The translations under genes and the position numbers were made by a program. Below are positions 44,486-53,595 of a DNA stretch of 64,000 nucleotides, in pieces. The stretch comes from Hyphomicrobium_A sp963745205 (GTDB lineage Bacteria; Pseudomonadota; Alphaproteobacteria; Rhizobiales; Hyphomicrobiaceae). The stretch lies in the NCBI GenBank assembly GCA_963745205.1, contig CAVUWX010000032.1:1-64000 (forward strand), read 5' to 3'. The notes beneath the pieces were generated by a model. That model saw only the letters and a list, made by a program, of their open reading frames with translations, was not told the DNA's origin and did no database searches. Position 1 is the stretch's first letter. Every line of letters starts with the position of its first letter.

Positions 44486-45757
44486 ATGCTGACCCGCGAA
44501 CGAACCGAAGGCAAGCACGCCGCAATCGTCGGCCTGCTCGACATTGGTACGAGCAAGATCGCCTGCCTCATCGCCGCGCTGGAGCCGAGCGAGGGGTCGC
44601 AGCCGGGCTCCCGCGCCAGGGTTCTGGGCGTCGGACACATGCGATCGAAGGGCCTCAAGGGTGGCGTCATCACCGATCTCGCTGAGGCCGAGGCCGCGAT
44701 CCGCGCGACCGTCGCTCAGGCCGAGCGTATGGCGCACGTGACGCTGGAGGAGGTATTTGTGTCGGTCTCGTGCGGTCGGCTGCAATCGTCCAACTTCGCC
44801 GCCACTGCCGACATCGAGGGCGTCGTCGTGCGGCTCGAGGACATCGACCGGCTGATGGGTGCCGCGCGCTCCTATGCCGAGCGCGACGGGCGCGCGCTAA
44901 TACATCTCAACCGCATCGGCTTCCACCTCGACGGCGTTGCGGGAAGCAGTGACCCGCGCGGCATGGCAGCCGAGCGCCTCTCCGCCGATTTGCACACAGT
45001 CGCCGCCGACGAGGGCCCAGTGCGGAACCTCCTGCTGGTCGTCGACCGCTGCTATCTTTCGGTGCGCGCGCTTGTCGCCGCGCCCTACGCCAGCGCCATT
45101 GCCGCCACCAGCGAGGAGGAGCGCCGTCTGGGAGTCACCTGCATCGATATCGGCGGCGGCACTGCCAACGTCGCGGCGTTCGTCGAAGGGCATTTCATCC
45201 ATGCGGCCACGGTCCCCATGGGCGGTCACCACATTACCTACGACATCGCGCACGCGTTGCAGATGCCGCTTGCGGAGGCCGAGCGAATCAAGACGTTGTA
45301 TGGCACAATGATCCCCGCTCAATCGGACGAGCACGAGGCGTTCTCGTATGCGCTCGCGGGTGAGGAGGAAGGCGCTCGCGGTCATGCGACCAAGGCGCAA
45401 TTGGCCGGCATCATCCGCCCGCGGGTCGCAAACATCCTCGGGCTCGTGCGTGAGCGGATGGATCAGGCGGGCGTCAGTGCCTTGGCCGGGGCGCGCGTAG
45501 TACTCACCGGTGGTACCAGCGGGCTCGTAGGGCTGGGGGAGTTCGCCGCTAATACGCTTGGCCGACCGGTGCGCGTCGCCAAGCCCCACCAGATTGGTGG
45601 GTTGCCGCAGGGCGTGACCAGTCCGGCGTTCTCGACAGTAGCGGGGCTACTCGCCGTGGCGGCGGCCGGAGGCGAGCAGTCGGCGGCGTACGGGGGTGCC
45701 GAGGGAACGGGTTATTTCGGACGCGTCGGGCAATGGCTCAAGGCCGGGTTCGGTTGA
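44486..45757 (+). CDS. ftsA: Cell division protein FtsA
   Basis: The 423-residue actin-like ATPase has phosphate-1 LLDIGTSKIACLIA, phosphate-2 CIDIGGGTANVAAF and the adenosine motif VLTGGTSGLVGL. A C-terminal amphipathic helix (GRVGQWLKAGFG) tethers it to the membrane. It anchors FtsZ and activates septal synthesis. ATG 44486 is preceded by GGGAG with six-base spacing. It follows ftsQ by 15 bases and precedes ftsZ by 103 bases. Confidence 0.95.
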   Translation: MLTRERTEGKHAAIVGLLDIGTSKIACLIAALEPSEGSQPGSRARVLGVGHMRSKGLKGGVITDLAEAEAAIRATVAQAERMAHVTLEEVFVSVSCGRLQSSNFAATADIEGVVVRLEDIDRLMGAARSYAERDGRALIHLNRIGFHLDGVAGSSDPRGMAAERLSADLHTVAADEGPVRNLLLVVDRCYLSVRALVAAPYASAIAATSEEERRLGVTCIDIGGGTANVAAFVEGHFIHAATVPMGGHHITYDIAHALQMPLAEAERIKTLYGTMIPAQSDEHEAFSYALAGEEEGARGHATKAQLAGIIRPRVANILGLVRERMDQAGVSALAGARVVLTGGTSGLVGLGEFAANTLGRPVRVAKPHQIGGLPQGVTSPAFSTVAGLLAVAAAGGEQSAAYGGAEGTGYFGRVGQWLKAGFG

Positions 45758-45860
45758 TCGGCCACGAGGAAATCGAAGGCGCATCCGTCCGGCGCCATGA
45801 GCGGGAGAGGCGAATGCCTGAAGGGCTCGGTCGAGCGGCTATTGGGAGCGCGCGGGCACG

Positions 45861-47573
45861 ATGAGCATCAAGCTGCAGCTTCCCAAGCTCACTGACTTGA
45901 AGCCGCGCATCACCGTCCTCGGAGTGGGCGGCGCCGGGTGCAACGCCATCAACAACATGATCGGCGCCGGCCTCGAAGGTGTCGACTTCGTCGTCGCCAA
46001 TACCGACGCGCAGGCGCTCGCCACTTCGAGCGCGGAGCACCGTCTGCAGCTCGGCGTCAACCTCACCGAAGGGCTCGGCGCCGGCTCGCGCCCCGAGATC
46101 GGCGAAGCGGCGGCCGAGGAGGCGATCGACGACATCCGCTCCCACATCGCCGGCTCGCACATGGTGTTCATCGCCGCCGGCATGGGCGGCGGCACGGGGA
46201 CTGGGGCTGCGGGGGTGATCGCCCGCGTCGCCAAGGAACTCGGCATCCTCACCGTCGGTATCATCACGAAGCCGTTCCATTTCGAGGGTGCGAGGCGCAT
46301 GCGCATCGCCGAAGTCGGCATCGCGGAAGTGCGCAAGCACGTCGACACTCTTATCGTCATCCCGAACCAGAACCTGTTCCGCATTGCCAACGAGAAGACG
46401 ACGTTTGCCGAGGCGTTCGTGCTGGCCGACCAGGTGCTCTATTCGGGCGTCGCCTGCATCGTCGATCTCATCATCAAAGAAGGTCTCATCAACCTCGATT
46501 TCGCCGACGTGCGCACGGTCATGAGCGGCATGGGATCGGCCGTCATGGGCACGGGTGAAGCTTCCGGCGACCAGCGGGCTACGATCGCGGCCGAGGACGC
46601 CATCGCCAACCCGCTCCTTGACGACGTCTCGTTGAGGGGCGCGCGGGGGCTGCTTCTCTCGATCACCGGTGGGCGCAACCTCACCCTCTACGAGGTAGAC
46701 GAGGCGGCGAGCCGTGTCCGCCAGGAGGTCGATCCAGAGGCCAACATCATCGTCGGCGCCACCTTCGACGAGACGCTGGGCGACCGCGTGCGGGTGTCCA
46801 TCGTCGCGTCCGGCATGGCACGGGTGGAGGGTGCCCCTACCCAAGCCGCACGGAGTGCGGCCGAAGCACGTCCGGAGATGCGTTCGCGCGCGCCGCAAGC
46901 GGCGGCCGTGCCCGAACGGCCCGCGCAATCCTTTGCGCGCTCGGCCGACGAAGAGGATATCAAGCGCCGCCTGTCGGAGGCGATCGGACATGGGCACGAA
47001 ACGAGCGGCCGGCAAACGCCGCCTGCGATGCCCTCTTCCAACGGCGCCGGGCAGCGTGAGTTACATCGCGAGACTTGGCGCGCACCGGGCAACGTCATCA
47101 TCGAGGAAGGCTTCTCGCAGATGGCGTGGCCGCAGCCGGCCGCGCGTTCGCATGATCAAGAGGGCGATGCAACCCCTAGCAGGACCGACCAGTTTACACC
47201 GGCGCCGCCGGCCGACATTCGCCGCGGCGCGCGCCGCATCCCCGACGTCGACGACTTCCCCCCGGTTGCGCAGCGCGAGTATCGCGCCAAGGTCGGACAC
47301 GCCGCCCACGCGAGCCCTTCTTCTGCGCCTCGAGTTGTAAGCGGAAGAGACACGTCGGAGGAGGCGCCGCGGCGCGGGCTCCTGCAGCGCCTCATGAGCA
47401 GAGCGCGCCGCTCGCAGGAGCCGGAAGCTCCGTCGCGCTACGACGACCACCGCGAAACGGATCCCCATGCCGACGCTCAGAGCTGGTGGCAGCAGGACCA
47501 TGATTCGAATCCGGATGGTTCAAACGCGGAGCAGGCGCCCCTTCCGATGGTGTTCAATCGCCATCGCAAGTAA
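45861..47573 (+). CDS. ftsZ: Cell division protein FtsZ
   Basis: The 570-residue tubulin-like GTPase has the GTP-binding loop GGGTGTG at residues 109-115, VLGVGGAGCNAIN near 18, and T7-type NLDFADVRTVM near 210. It polymerises into the Z ring. A long variable linker from about residue 320, rich in Arg, Pro and Glu, is normal in this order. However, the end reads PLPMVFNRHRK rather than the usual conserved tail with IPAFLRRQ that binds FtsA and other partners. No nearby frame restores that tail, so it is probably a genuine variant. GGGAG lies about eleven bases ahead of the ATG. Confidence 0.95.
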   Translation: MSIKLQLPKLTDLKPRITVLGVGGAGCNAINNMIGAGLEGVDFVVANTDAQALATSSAEHRLQLGVNLTEGLGAGSRPEIGEAAAEEAIDDIRSHIAGSHMVFIAAGMGGGTGTGAAGVIARVAKELGILTVGIITKPFHFEGARRMRIAEVGIAEVRKHVDTLIVIPNQNLFRIANEKTTFAEAFVLADQVLYSGVACIVDLIIKEGLINLDFADVRTVMSGMGSAVMGTGEASGDQRATIAAEDAIANPLLDDVSLRGARGLLLSITGGRNLTLYEVDEAASRVRQEVDPEANIIVGATFDETLGDRVRVSIVASGMARVEGAPTQAARSAAEARPEMRSRAPQAAAVPERPAQSFARSADEEDIKRRLSEAIGHGHETSGRQTPPAMPSSNGAGQRELHRETWRAPGNVIIEEGFSQMAWPQPAARSHDQEGDATPSRTDQFTPAPPADIRRGARRIPDVDDFPPVAQREYRAKVGHAAHASPSSAPRVVSGRDTSEEAPRRGLLQRLMSRARRSQEPEAPSRYDDHRETDPHADAQSWWQQDHDSNPDGSNAEQAPLPMVFNRHRK

Positions 47574-47856
47574 GCTCGGAGCAGGCCAGAAAGGCCTTGT
47601 TTTGCTGGCGTGGTTGTTCGGTAACACAACGTAAGAAACCGTGATTTGGCGCACATGTTCGGCTCAGAGTATCGTTCACTTCGTTAACGACGTTGTTCGC
47701 GATGTCCCTACCCTTCCAAGGGCGCAGCAGCTCAAAGACGCCCGGGAGAGTTAACGCAGACCGCAATTTGGGACGCGGACAATCGCCGGGGGTGGGACGT
47801 AGTCGAGGCTCTCTCTCGACGACCGTCGCCAAGAAGACATCGAGGGACGGCGCAAT

Positions 47857-48795
47857 ATGTCGAATCGATTTATCGGCGCGCGACAAACCACGATTGCGCG
47901 CGAGATCGAGGTGACAGGGACGGGGGTCCACAGCGGAGCGCCAGTATCGGTTATTCTGCATCCTGCAGCGACCGACACTGGGCTCCGTTTTCTTGTCACC
48001 AAGCGCGGCCGCGTGGCCGCCGAAATTCCAGCCAACATTGACCACGTCAAGAACCTGACGCTCTGCACAGTGCTCGGCAATGACAACGGGGTTACTGTTG
48101 GCACTGTCGAGCATCTCCTTGCCGCTCTGCGCGGTCTTGCGATCGATAACTGCATCATCGAGATCGACAGCAAGGAAGTGCCGATCATGGACGGCAGCGC
48201 GGCGCCTTTCGTCGATCTGATCGACGAGGTCGGCCTCCGCGAGCTCTCCGCGCCGCGCCGGTACATCAAGGTTCTGAAACCGGTCCGCGTCGAGGAAGGC
48301 GAAAGCTGGGGCGAGCTTCTCCCCCACGCAGGCTTCCACCTCGACGTCGAAATCGAATTTTCCACTCCGCTCATCGGCCGTCAGCGCGTTTCCTACGAGA
48401 TGAGCCCCGGCGTCTTTCGCAACGAAATCTGCCGCGCTCGCACCTTCGGCTTCATGAGCGATGTGGAGCGGCTCTGGAAAGCCGGCCTCGCGCTTGGCGC
48501 CAACCTCAACAACACTATCGCCATCGGCGAGAACAAGATCATGAACCGCGATGGCCTGCGTCATCCGCAGGAGTTCGTGCGGCACAAGATGCTCGATGCG
48601 GTGGGCGATCTCGCCCTGGCCGGGAAGCCGTTGCTGGCGGCCTACCGCTCGGTGCGTGGCGGCCATCGCCTCAATTCTCTGGTGCTGCAGGCGCTGTTCG
48701 CCGACGCCGAGGCGTGGACCATCGTCCAGTCGCCGCGCGTGCGCGAGCGGGCGGCGCCGGTCGACATGGGCTTCGCCGTCGCGGCGGGGGAGTAA
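47857..48795 (+). CDS. lpxC: UDP-3-O-acyl-N-acetylglucosamine deacetylase
   Basis: The 312-residue zinc enzyme catalyses the first committed step of lipid A synthesis. It has H86 in TVEHLLAALRG, the MDGSAAPF segment near 110, and HKMLDAVGD with H243 and D247, all part of the metal site. Its presence implies a lipopolysaccharide outer membrane. About 280 bases separate it from ftsZ, including a weak hairpin near 47585 and two GTTAACG words that may mark a separate promoter. A strong terminator follows. Confidence 0.95.
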   Translation: MSNRFIGARQTTIAREIEVTGTGVHSGAPVSVILHPAATDTGLRFLVTKRGRVAAEIPANIDHVKNLTLCTVLGNDNGVTVGTVEHLLAALRGLAIDNCIIEIDSKEVPIMDGSAAPFVDLIDEVGLRELSAPRRYIKVLKPVRVEEGESWGELLPHAGFHLDVEIEFSTPLIGRQRVSYEMSPGVFRNEICRARTFGFMSDVERLWKAGLALGANLNNTIAIGENKIMNRDGLRHPQEFVRHKMLDAVGDLALAGKPLLAAYRSVRGGHRLNSLVLQALFADAEAWTIVQSPRVRERAAPVDMGFAVAAGE

Positions 48796-48815
48796 GCTCG
48801 ACCAACAGAATTTGA

Positions 48816-48852
48816 GCGCGGTCGGCTCCTCGAGCCGGCCGCGCGTTCGTTT
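48816..48852 (+). terminator. Rho-independent terminator after lpxC
   Basis: A 13-pair GC-rich stem (GCGCGGTCGGCTC with GAGCCGGCCGCGC, one G-T pair) with a three-base loop is followed by GTTCGTTT. It closes the dcw transcription unit before bamD. Confidence 0.85.
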
Positions 48853-49067
48853 CGAGTGCGCCGCATGTGGCACCAAGAACGCCAACCGGCTGCCGAAAAG
48901 CCCAACAACAACCATAATCGCCGCCTAGCCAGAGGGATGGTGCGGACAGCTCCGAGATGGTGGTTTCGCGGCCGTTGATACGTGTGCTAGGGGTGGGCAA
49001 TGGGGCGTGCGAGGACGCACGACGGGTGGGTACGTTGAGCCAAGAGCACCGAGAAGAAAGCAGGCTC

Positions 49068-50054
49068 ATGCGGCGCGAGGGGAAAAGGCAAAATTTTACC
49101 GCGTGGCAGGCCCTGAAAAGGCTTGCGTGCGCCGCCTGCGTGGCCGCGCTTGCCGGGTGCGCCTCGACGGGAGACGCGGCCAAGGCGCTGAACCCCGATC
49201 CGCCCTCCAAAATGTTTGCCGACGCCGACGCCCTCATGACCAAGGGCAAGTTCGACGAGGCGGCGAAGAAATTCGAGGATGTCGACCGCGAGCATCCGTA
49301 TTCGCCGGAAGCGCGCCGCGCCATCGTGATGGCAGCCTACGCCTACTATAAGGACGGCAAGCTGCCGGAGGCAATCGCGTCCGCCGAGCGCTATACAACG
49401 CTGCATCCAGGCACCAAGGAAGCGCCGCTCGCGCATTACATCATCGCGTCTTCCTACTTCGACCAGATGGGGCAGGCCGACCGCGACCAGGAGTCGACTC
49501 GCAAGGCGCTGGCGGAGCTCAAAACACTGAAGACGCGCTATCCCGACAGCCAGTACGCTCAGCAGGCCGACAACCGCATTCGCCTGTGCCAGGATACGCT
49601 AGCTGCCCAGGAGATGAATGTCGGGCGCTACTACATGCAGCACAACAACCCCGTGGCGGCGATCAACCGCTTCAAGACGGTCGTCACCGACTACCAGACG
49701 ACGGCGCACGTCGAGGAGGCGCTCTACCGCTTGACCGCGTCCTATATGGCGCTCGGCATCGCATCGGAAGCGCAGAACGCCGCCGCCGTGCTGGGGCACA
49801 ACTTCCCCAACTCGAGCTGGTACAAGGAGTCCTACGCGCTATTGCAGAAGGAGGGTCTGCAACCCAACGCGAGCAGCAGCTCCTGGTTAGCGAACATCTT
49901 CAGCTCGGCTCCGAAGGTGCAGCCTGCAGCCGCCCCCGCGACTCCGCCAAAGCAGCCCGAGGCGCCGGCAACGCCGCCCGCGCAGAAGGGGCCCGATCCG
50001 TGGGCGCCAGTGGGCCCTCCGCCGCCTTCCACGCTCGGCGGACCGCTGTCTTAG
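49068..50054 (+). CDS. bamD: Outer membrane assembly lipoprotein BamD
   Basis: The 328-residue lipoprotein has a lipobox LAGC (lipidated Cys near residue 28) and TPR-like repeats: FADADALMTKGKFDEAAKKFED, then KDGKLPEAIASAERY and YYMQHNNPVAAINRF. These form the BamD/ComL scaffold that holds BamA and folds outer-membrane proteins. The C-terminal 50 residues are Pro/Ala-rich, longer than in E. coli (245 residues). ATG 49068 places the signal peptide at the start; a longer in-frame start at 48957 would not. It has its own region after the lpxC terminator. Confidence 0.9.
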   Translation: MRREGKRQNFTAWQALKRLACAACVAALAGCASTGDAAKALNPDPPSKMFADADALMTKGKFDEAAKKFEDVDREHPYSPEARRAIVMAAYAYYKDGKLPEAIASAERYTTLHPGTKEAPLAHYIIASSYFDQMGQADRDQESTRKALAELKTLKTRYPDSQYAQQADNRIRLCQDTLAAQEMNVGRYYMQHNNPVAAINRFKTVVTDYQTTAHVEEALYRLTASYMALGIASEAQNAAAVLGHNFPNSSWYKESYALLQKEGLQPNASSSSWLANIFSSAPKVQPAAAPATPPKQPEAPATPPAQKGPDPWAPVGPPPPSTLGGPLS

Positions 50055-50167
50055 GGGCGCCTTTTCTGGTAGCTCGCGCATTTCCCGCAAGGTTTCGACT
50101 CGTGATCTGCGTTGTTTTCGCGCCTGCCGGCTTCCGGTATGGGTGAGACGATAACCGGAATGCGCCG

Positions 50168-52297
50168 ATGAAGATGAAGGACGCGAGCGCCGCCGCCGCC
50201 GATCTGAGCCAGGCCGAGGCCAAGGAAGAGCTGAAGCGGCTCGCCGCGCTCATTCGTCATCACGACAACCTCTACTATTTGCAGGACGCACCCGAGATCT
50301 CGGATGCCGACTACGATGCGCTGCGCGTACGCAACGACGCGATCGAAGCCCGCTTCCCGAAGCTTGTACGCCCCGACAGCCCTTCGCGGCGCATCGGCGC
50401 GGCTCCGGCCGACGGCTTCGGAAAAATCCGCCATCTCGTGCCAATGCTGTCGCTCTCCAACGCCTTCGACGATGAGGACGTGAGGAAGTTCGTCGAGCGC
50501 GTCGCGCGGTTCCTCGGTCTCGGCTCCGGCGACAGGCTCGCCTTCGCGGCCGAGCCGAAGATCGACGGGTTGTCGATCTCCATGCGCTACGCGGGTGGCA
50601 GGCTCGTCGAGGCTGCGACCCGCGGCGATGGCACCGAGGGCGAGAACGTGACGAACAACGTCATGACCATCGGCGAGATCCCGCACAAACTCAAAGGCCG
50701 CAACGTACCCGAGGTGATCGACGTGCGCGGCGAGATCTACATGGGGCACAAGGACTTCGCACGCCTCAACGCCGAGCAGGCGGCTTCTGGCGGCAAGGTG
50801 TTTGCCAACCCGCGTAACGCCGCCGCCGGCTCGCTGCGCCAGCTCGATCCCGCGATCACCGCCTCGCGTGCGCTGCGCTTCTTCGCCTATGCCTGGGGCG
50901 AGGCGTCCGAGCTTCCGGCCGATACTCAGGCGGGCGTTGACGCCGCATTCGCGAACTGGGGGCTGCCGGTCAACTCGCTCGCGTGCGTCTGCGAAGGGGC
51001 GGACGAGCTTCTGGCTTACTACCAGAAGCTCGCCGAGGAGCGCGCTTCTCTCAGCTACGACATCGACGGCGTCGTCTACAAGGTGAACCGGCTCGTCTTG
51101 CAGGAGCGGCTCGGCTTCGTCTCGCGTTCGCCGCGCTGGGCAATCGCGCACAAATTCCCCGCCCAGCAGGCGATGACGATCTTGAATGATATCGAGATCC
51201 AGGTGGGCCGCACCGGCGCGCTCACTCCCGTCGCCAAGCTCGAGCCAGTGACGGTCGGCGGCGTCGTCGTCGCCAACGCCACACTGCACAACGAGGACGA
51301 GATTAAGCGCAAGGATGTGCGCATCGGCGACACCGTGATCCTACAGCGCGCGGGTGACGTCATCCCCCAGATCGTCGGGATCGTGAAGGACAAGCGGCCG
51401 AAGGGGGCGAAGCCGTTCAAGTTCCCCGACCGCTGTCCGATCTGCAAAAGCCACGCGGTGCGCGAGAGCAACGAGAGGACCGGCAGGGTCGACGTGGTGC
51501 GCCGCTGCACGGGCGGCCTCATCTGCCCTGCGCAGCGGGTCGAGAGGCTGAAGCACTTCGTCTCGCGCAACGCCTTTGACATCGAGGGGCTGGGGGAGAA
51601 GAACATCCAGGCCTTCTTCGATGACAGGCTGATCCAATCTCCGGAAGACATCTTCACGCTCGAAACGCGCGATCGGAAGGCTGCGACCAGGCTCGAGGAG
51701 CGCGAAGGCTGGGGGCCGCAGTCGGCGGGCAAGCTGTTCGCGGCCATCGCCGCTCGCCGCAAGATCGCGCTCGACCGCTTCATCTTCGCGCTCGGCATCC
51801 GCCATGTAGGCGAGACGACGGCGCGGCTGCTCGCCCGCTTCTACGGCACCATCGACAATTTTCGCGCCGCCATGGTCGAGGCCGCCAAGGGCAAGGACAC
51901 GGATGCCTTCCGGGAGCTCGACGCCATCGAGGGCATCGGCGAGGTGGTGGCCGAGGCGATCGCCGACTTCTTCGGCGAGCCGCACAATGTGCGCGTGGTG
52001 AACGATCTCTTAGCCGAGGTGTCGCCGCACCCGCTAGAAGCGCGCAAGACCTCCTCTCCGGTGACCGGGAAGACGGTCGTCTTCACCGGCACGCTCGAAA
52101 AGCTCACGCGCGGTGAGGCAAAGGCTCAGGCCGAACGATTTGGCGCCAAGGTTGCGGGCTCGGTGTCGAAAAAGACCGATTATGTGGTCGCCGGCACCGA
52201 CGCCGGCTCCAAGCTCACCAAGGCCCGCGAGCTCGGCGTTACGGTGATCGATGAGGACGAATGGTTGCGGTTGACGGGTGGAGGCGGCGGTGGCTAG
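50168..52297 (+). CDS. ligA: NAD-dependent DNA ligase
   Basis: The 709-residue ligase has domain Ia, the adenylation domain with K131 in EPKIDGLS, the OB fold, and a four-Cys zinc finger (CPICK ... CTGGLICPAQR) near residue 420-460. Helix-hairpin-helix motifs (about 500-600) and a C-terminal BRCT domain (TGKTVVFTGTLEKLTR, about 635-705) follow. It seals nicks in replication and repair using NAD+. It follows bamD directly, without recN between them. The start ATG 50168 has no strong binding site; ATG 50174 is two codons in. Confidence 0.95.
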   Translation: MKMKDASAAAADLSQAEAKEELKRLAALIRHHDNLYYLQDAPEISDADYDALRVRNDAIEARFPKLVRPDSPSRRIGAAPADGFGKIRHLVPMLSLSNAFDDEDVRKFVERVARFLGLGSGDRLAFAAEPKIDGLSISMRYAGGRLVEAATRGDGTEGENVTNNVMTIGEIPHKLKGRNVPEVIDVRGEIYMGHKDFARLNAEQAASGGKVFANPRNAAAGSLRQLDPAITASRALRFFAYAWGEASELPADTQAGVDAAFANWGLPVNSLACVCEGADELLAYYQKLAEERASLSYDIDGVVYKVNRLVLQERLGFVSRSPRWAIAHKFPAQQAMTILNDIEIQVGRTGALTPVAKLEPVTVGGVVVANATLHNEDEIKRKDVRIGDTVILQRAGDVIPQIVGIVKDKRPKGAKPFKFPDRCPICKSHAVRESNERTGRVDVVRRCTGGLICPAQRVERLKHFVSRNAFDIEGLGEKNIQAFFDDRLIQSPEDIFTLETRDRKAATRLEEREGWGPQSAGKLFAAIAARRKIALDRFIFALGIRHVGETTARLLARFYGTIDNFRAAMVEAAKGKDTDAFRELDAIEGIGEVVAEAIADFFGEPHNVRVVNDLLAEVSPHPLEARKTSSPVTGKTVVFTGTLEKLTRGEAKAQAERFGAKVAGSVSKKTDYVVAGTDAGSKLTKARELGVTVIDEDEWLRLTGGGGGG

Positions 52298-52332
52298 GTG
52301 CGCTGGCGCGTGACGGGGGGTGAGGAGGCGAT

Positions 52333-53595
52333 TTGCTCAAGCGGAGACGACTGCCATCGGGTGTGCGGCTCGGGCCCCCGTTGCCCATTCGCCTGCTGAA
52401 TGCGCTTGGGCCGATGGTACGGGCGATCGGGCTTTGGCCGCGCGTCGAGACTGAAAAGCTCAAGCGCATCGTTGAGCGCAAATGGAACCGCAACAACTGG
52501 CCAGCTCCGCTGCTGAGAGCGCTGCCTCCGCGCGCGAAAGCTTTCAACGACGACGTGAGGCCATCGCTATTCGGCGCGCTCGTGATCCGCAGCCAATTTG
52601 AGCGCAGCGCGACGAACGCGCTCGGGTTCGAGGACTACATCGCTCGCCACCCCGAGATCCTCAAGGAGCAGATCAACCGCCCGCTGTTCGTGCTTGGGCT
52701 GCCGCGCACCGGCACGACGCTGCTGCAGCGGCTGCTGTCGCTGCACGCGGGGGCGAGGTTCCTTCCCTTCTGGGAGGCCTACCAGCCATTTCCCACCAGT
52801 CTCGAAGCCTACAAGGGCGGCATCGACGGCCGTCTCGCCAAGGCAAAGCGCTCGATCGCCATGCTCAAGTGGGTCGGGCCGGAGCTTGACAAGATCCACC
52901 CCATCGAGGCCGAGGACCCGGAGGAGTGCTATCACCTGTTCCGCACGCACTTCCTGGTGCCGCCCGGATTCGATTTCGGCTACCTGCCGAGCTACTGGCA
53001 GTGGTTCGGGCCGGCGGCGCACGCCGACGTTTATGCCATGCACAAGCGCCAGCTTCAGGTGCTGCAATGGCTCGACCGGCGCCAGCATTGGGTGCTGAAA
53101 TGCCCCAATCATCTGTCAGGCCTGCGCTACTTGCTCGAGACCTACCCGGACGCGCGCATCGTCTACACGCACCGCGACCCGGAAAAGATCATCGCGTCCT
53201 TATGCAGCCTCACGGCGGTGACCTGGAGCATGACGTCGGACGACGTCGATCTCGGCGAGGTGGCGGAGTTCGCGCTCGGCATGGCGCAGCGCTGCCAGGA
53301 CGCCGCGCGCGCCGCGCTGCAGACGATCCCGCGCGACCAGATCGTGCACGTCGAGTTCGATGACCTTGTCGCCGATCCCGTGACTAATGCGCTCGCGATC
53401 TACGACCGCTTCGGCTATCCGGCCGATCCCGCGCTCAGAGCGAAGATGACGGCTTGGCTCGAGAGCCATCCCAGCAATAAGCACGGCACGCACCGCTATC
53501 AGCTCAGCGACTTCGGGCTGACGGTCGAGGATGTGCGGCGCCGGCTGCAAAGCGAAGAGCCGCGAGTTGTGGTCAACGCGGCGGTGGCCGGCTAG
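52333..53595 (+). CDS. Sulfotransferase family protein
   Basis: The 420-residue protein has the sulfotransferase 5'-phosphosulfate loop LFVLGLPRTGTTLLQRLL near residues 117-135. It also has the 3'-phosphate site near 275 (YTHRDPEKIIASLCSL), as in the Sulfotransfer_3 family that uses PAPS. Acceptor substrate (lipid, sugar or small molecule) cannot be read. GAGGAGG lies four bases ahead of TTG 52333. It follows ligA by 35 bases on the same strand, and its end overlaps the convergent aminopeptidase P gene by four bases. Confidence 0.8.
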   Translation: MLKRRRLPSGVRLGPPLPIRLLNALGPMVRAIGLWPRVETEKLKRIVERKWNRNNWPAPLLRALPPRAKAFNDDVRPSLFGALVIRSQFERSATNALGFEDYIARHPEILKEQINRPLFVLGLPRTGTTLLQRLLSLHAGARFLPFWEAYQPFPTSLEAYKGGIDGRLAKAKRSIAMLKWVGPELDKIHPIEAEDPEECYHLFRTHFLVPPGFDFGYLPSYWQWFGPAAHADVYAMHKRQLQVLQWLDRRQHWVLKCPNHLSGLRYLLETYPDARIVYTHRDPEKIIASLCSLTAVTWSMTSDDVDLGEVAEFALGMAQRCQDAARAALQTIPRDQIVHVEFDDLVADPVTNALAIYDRFGYPADPALRAKMTAWLESHPSNKHGTHRYQLSDFGLTVEDVRRRLQSEEPRVVVNAAVAG

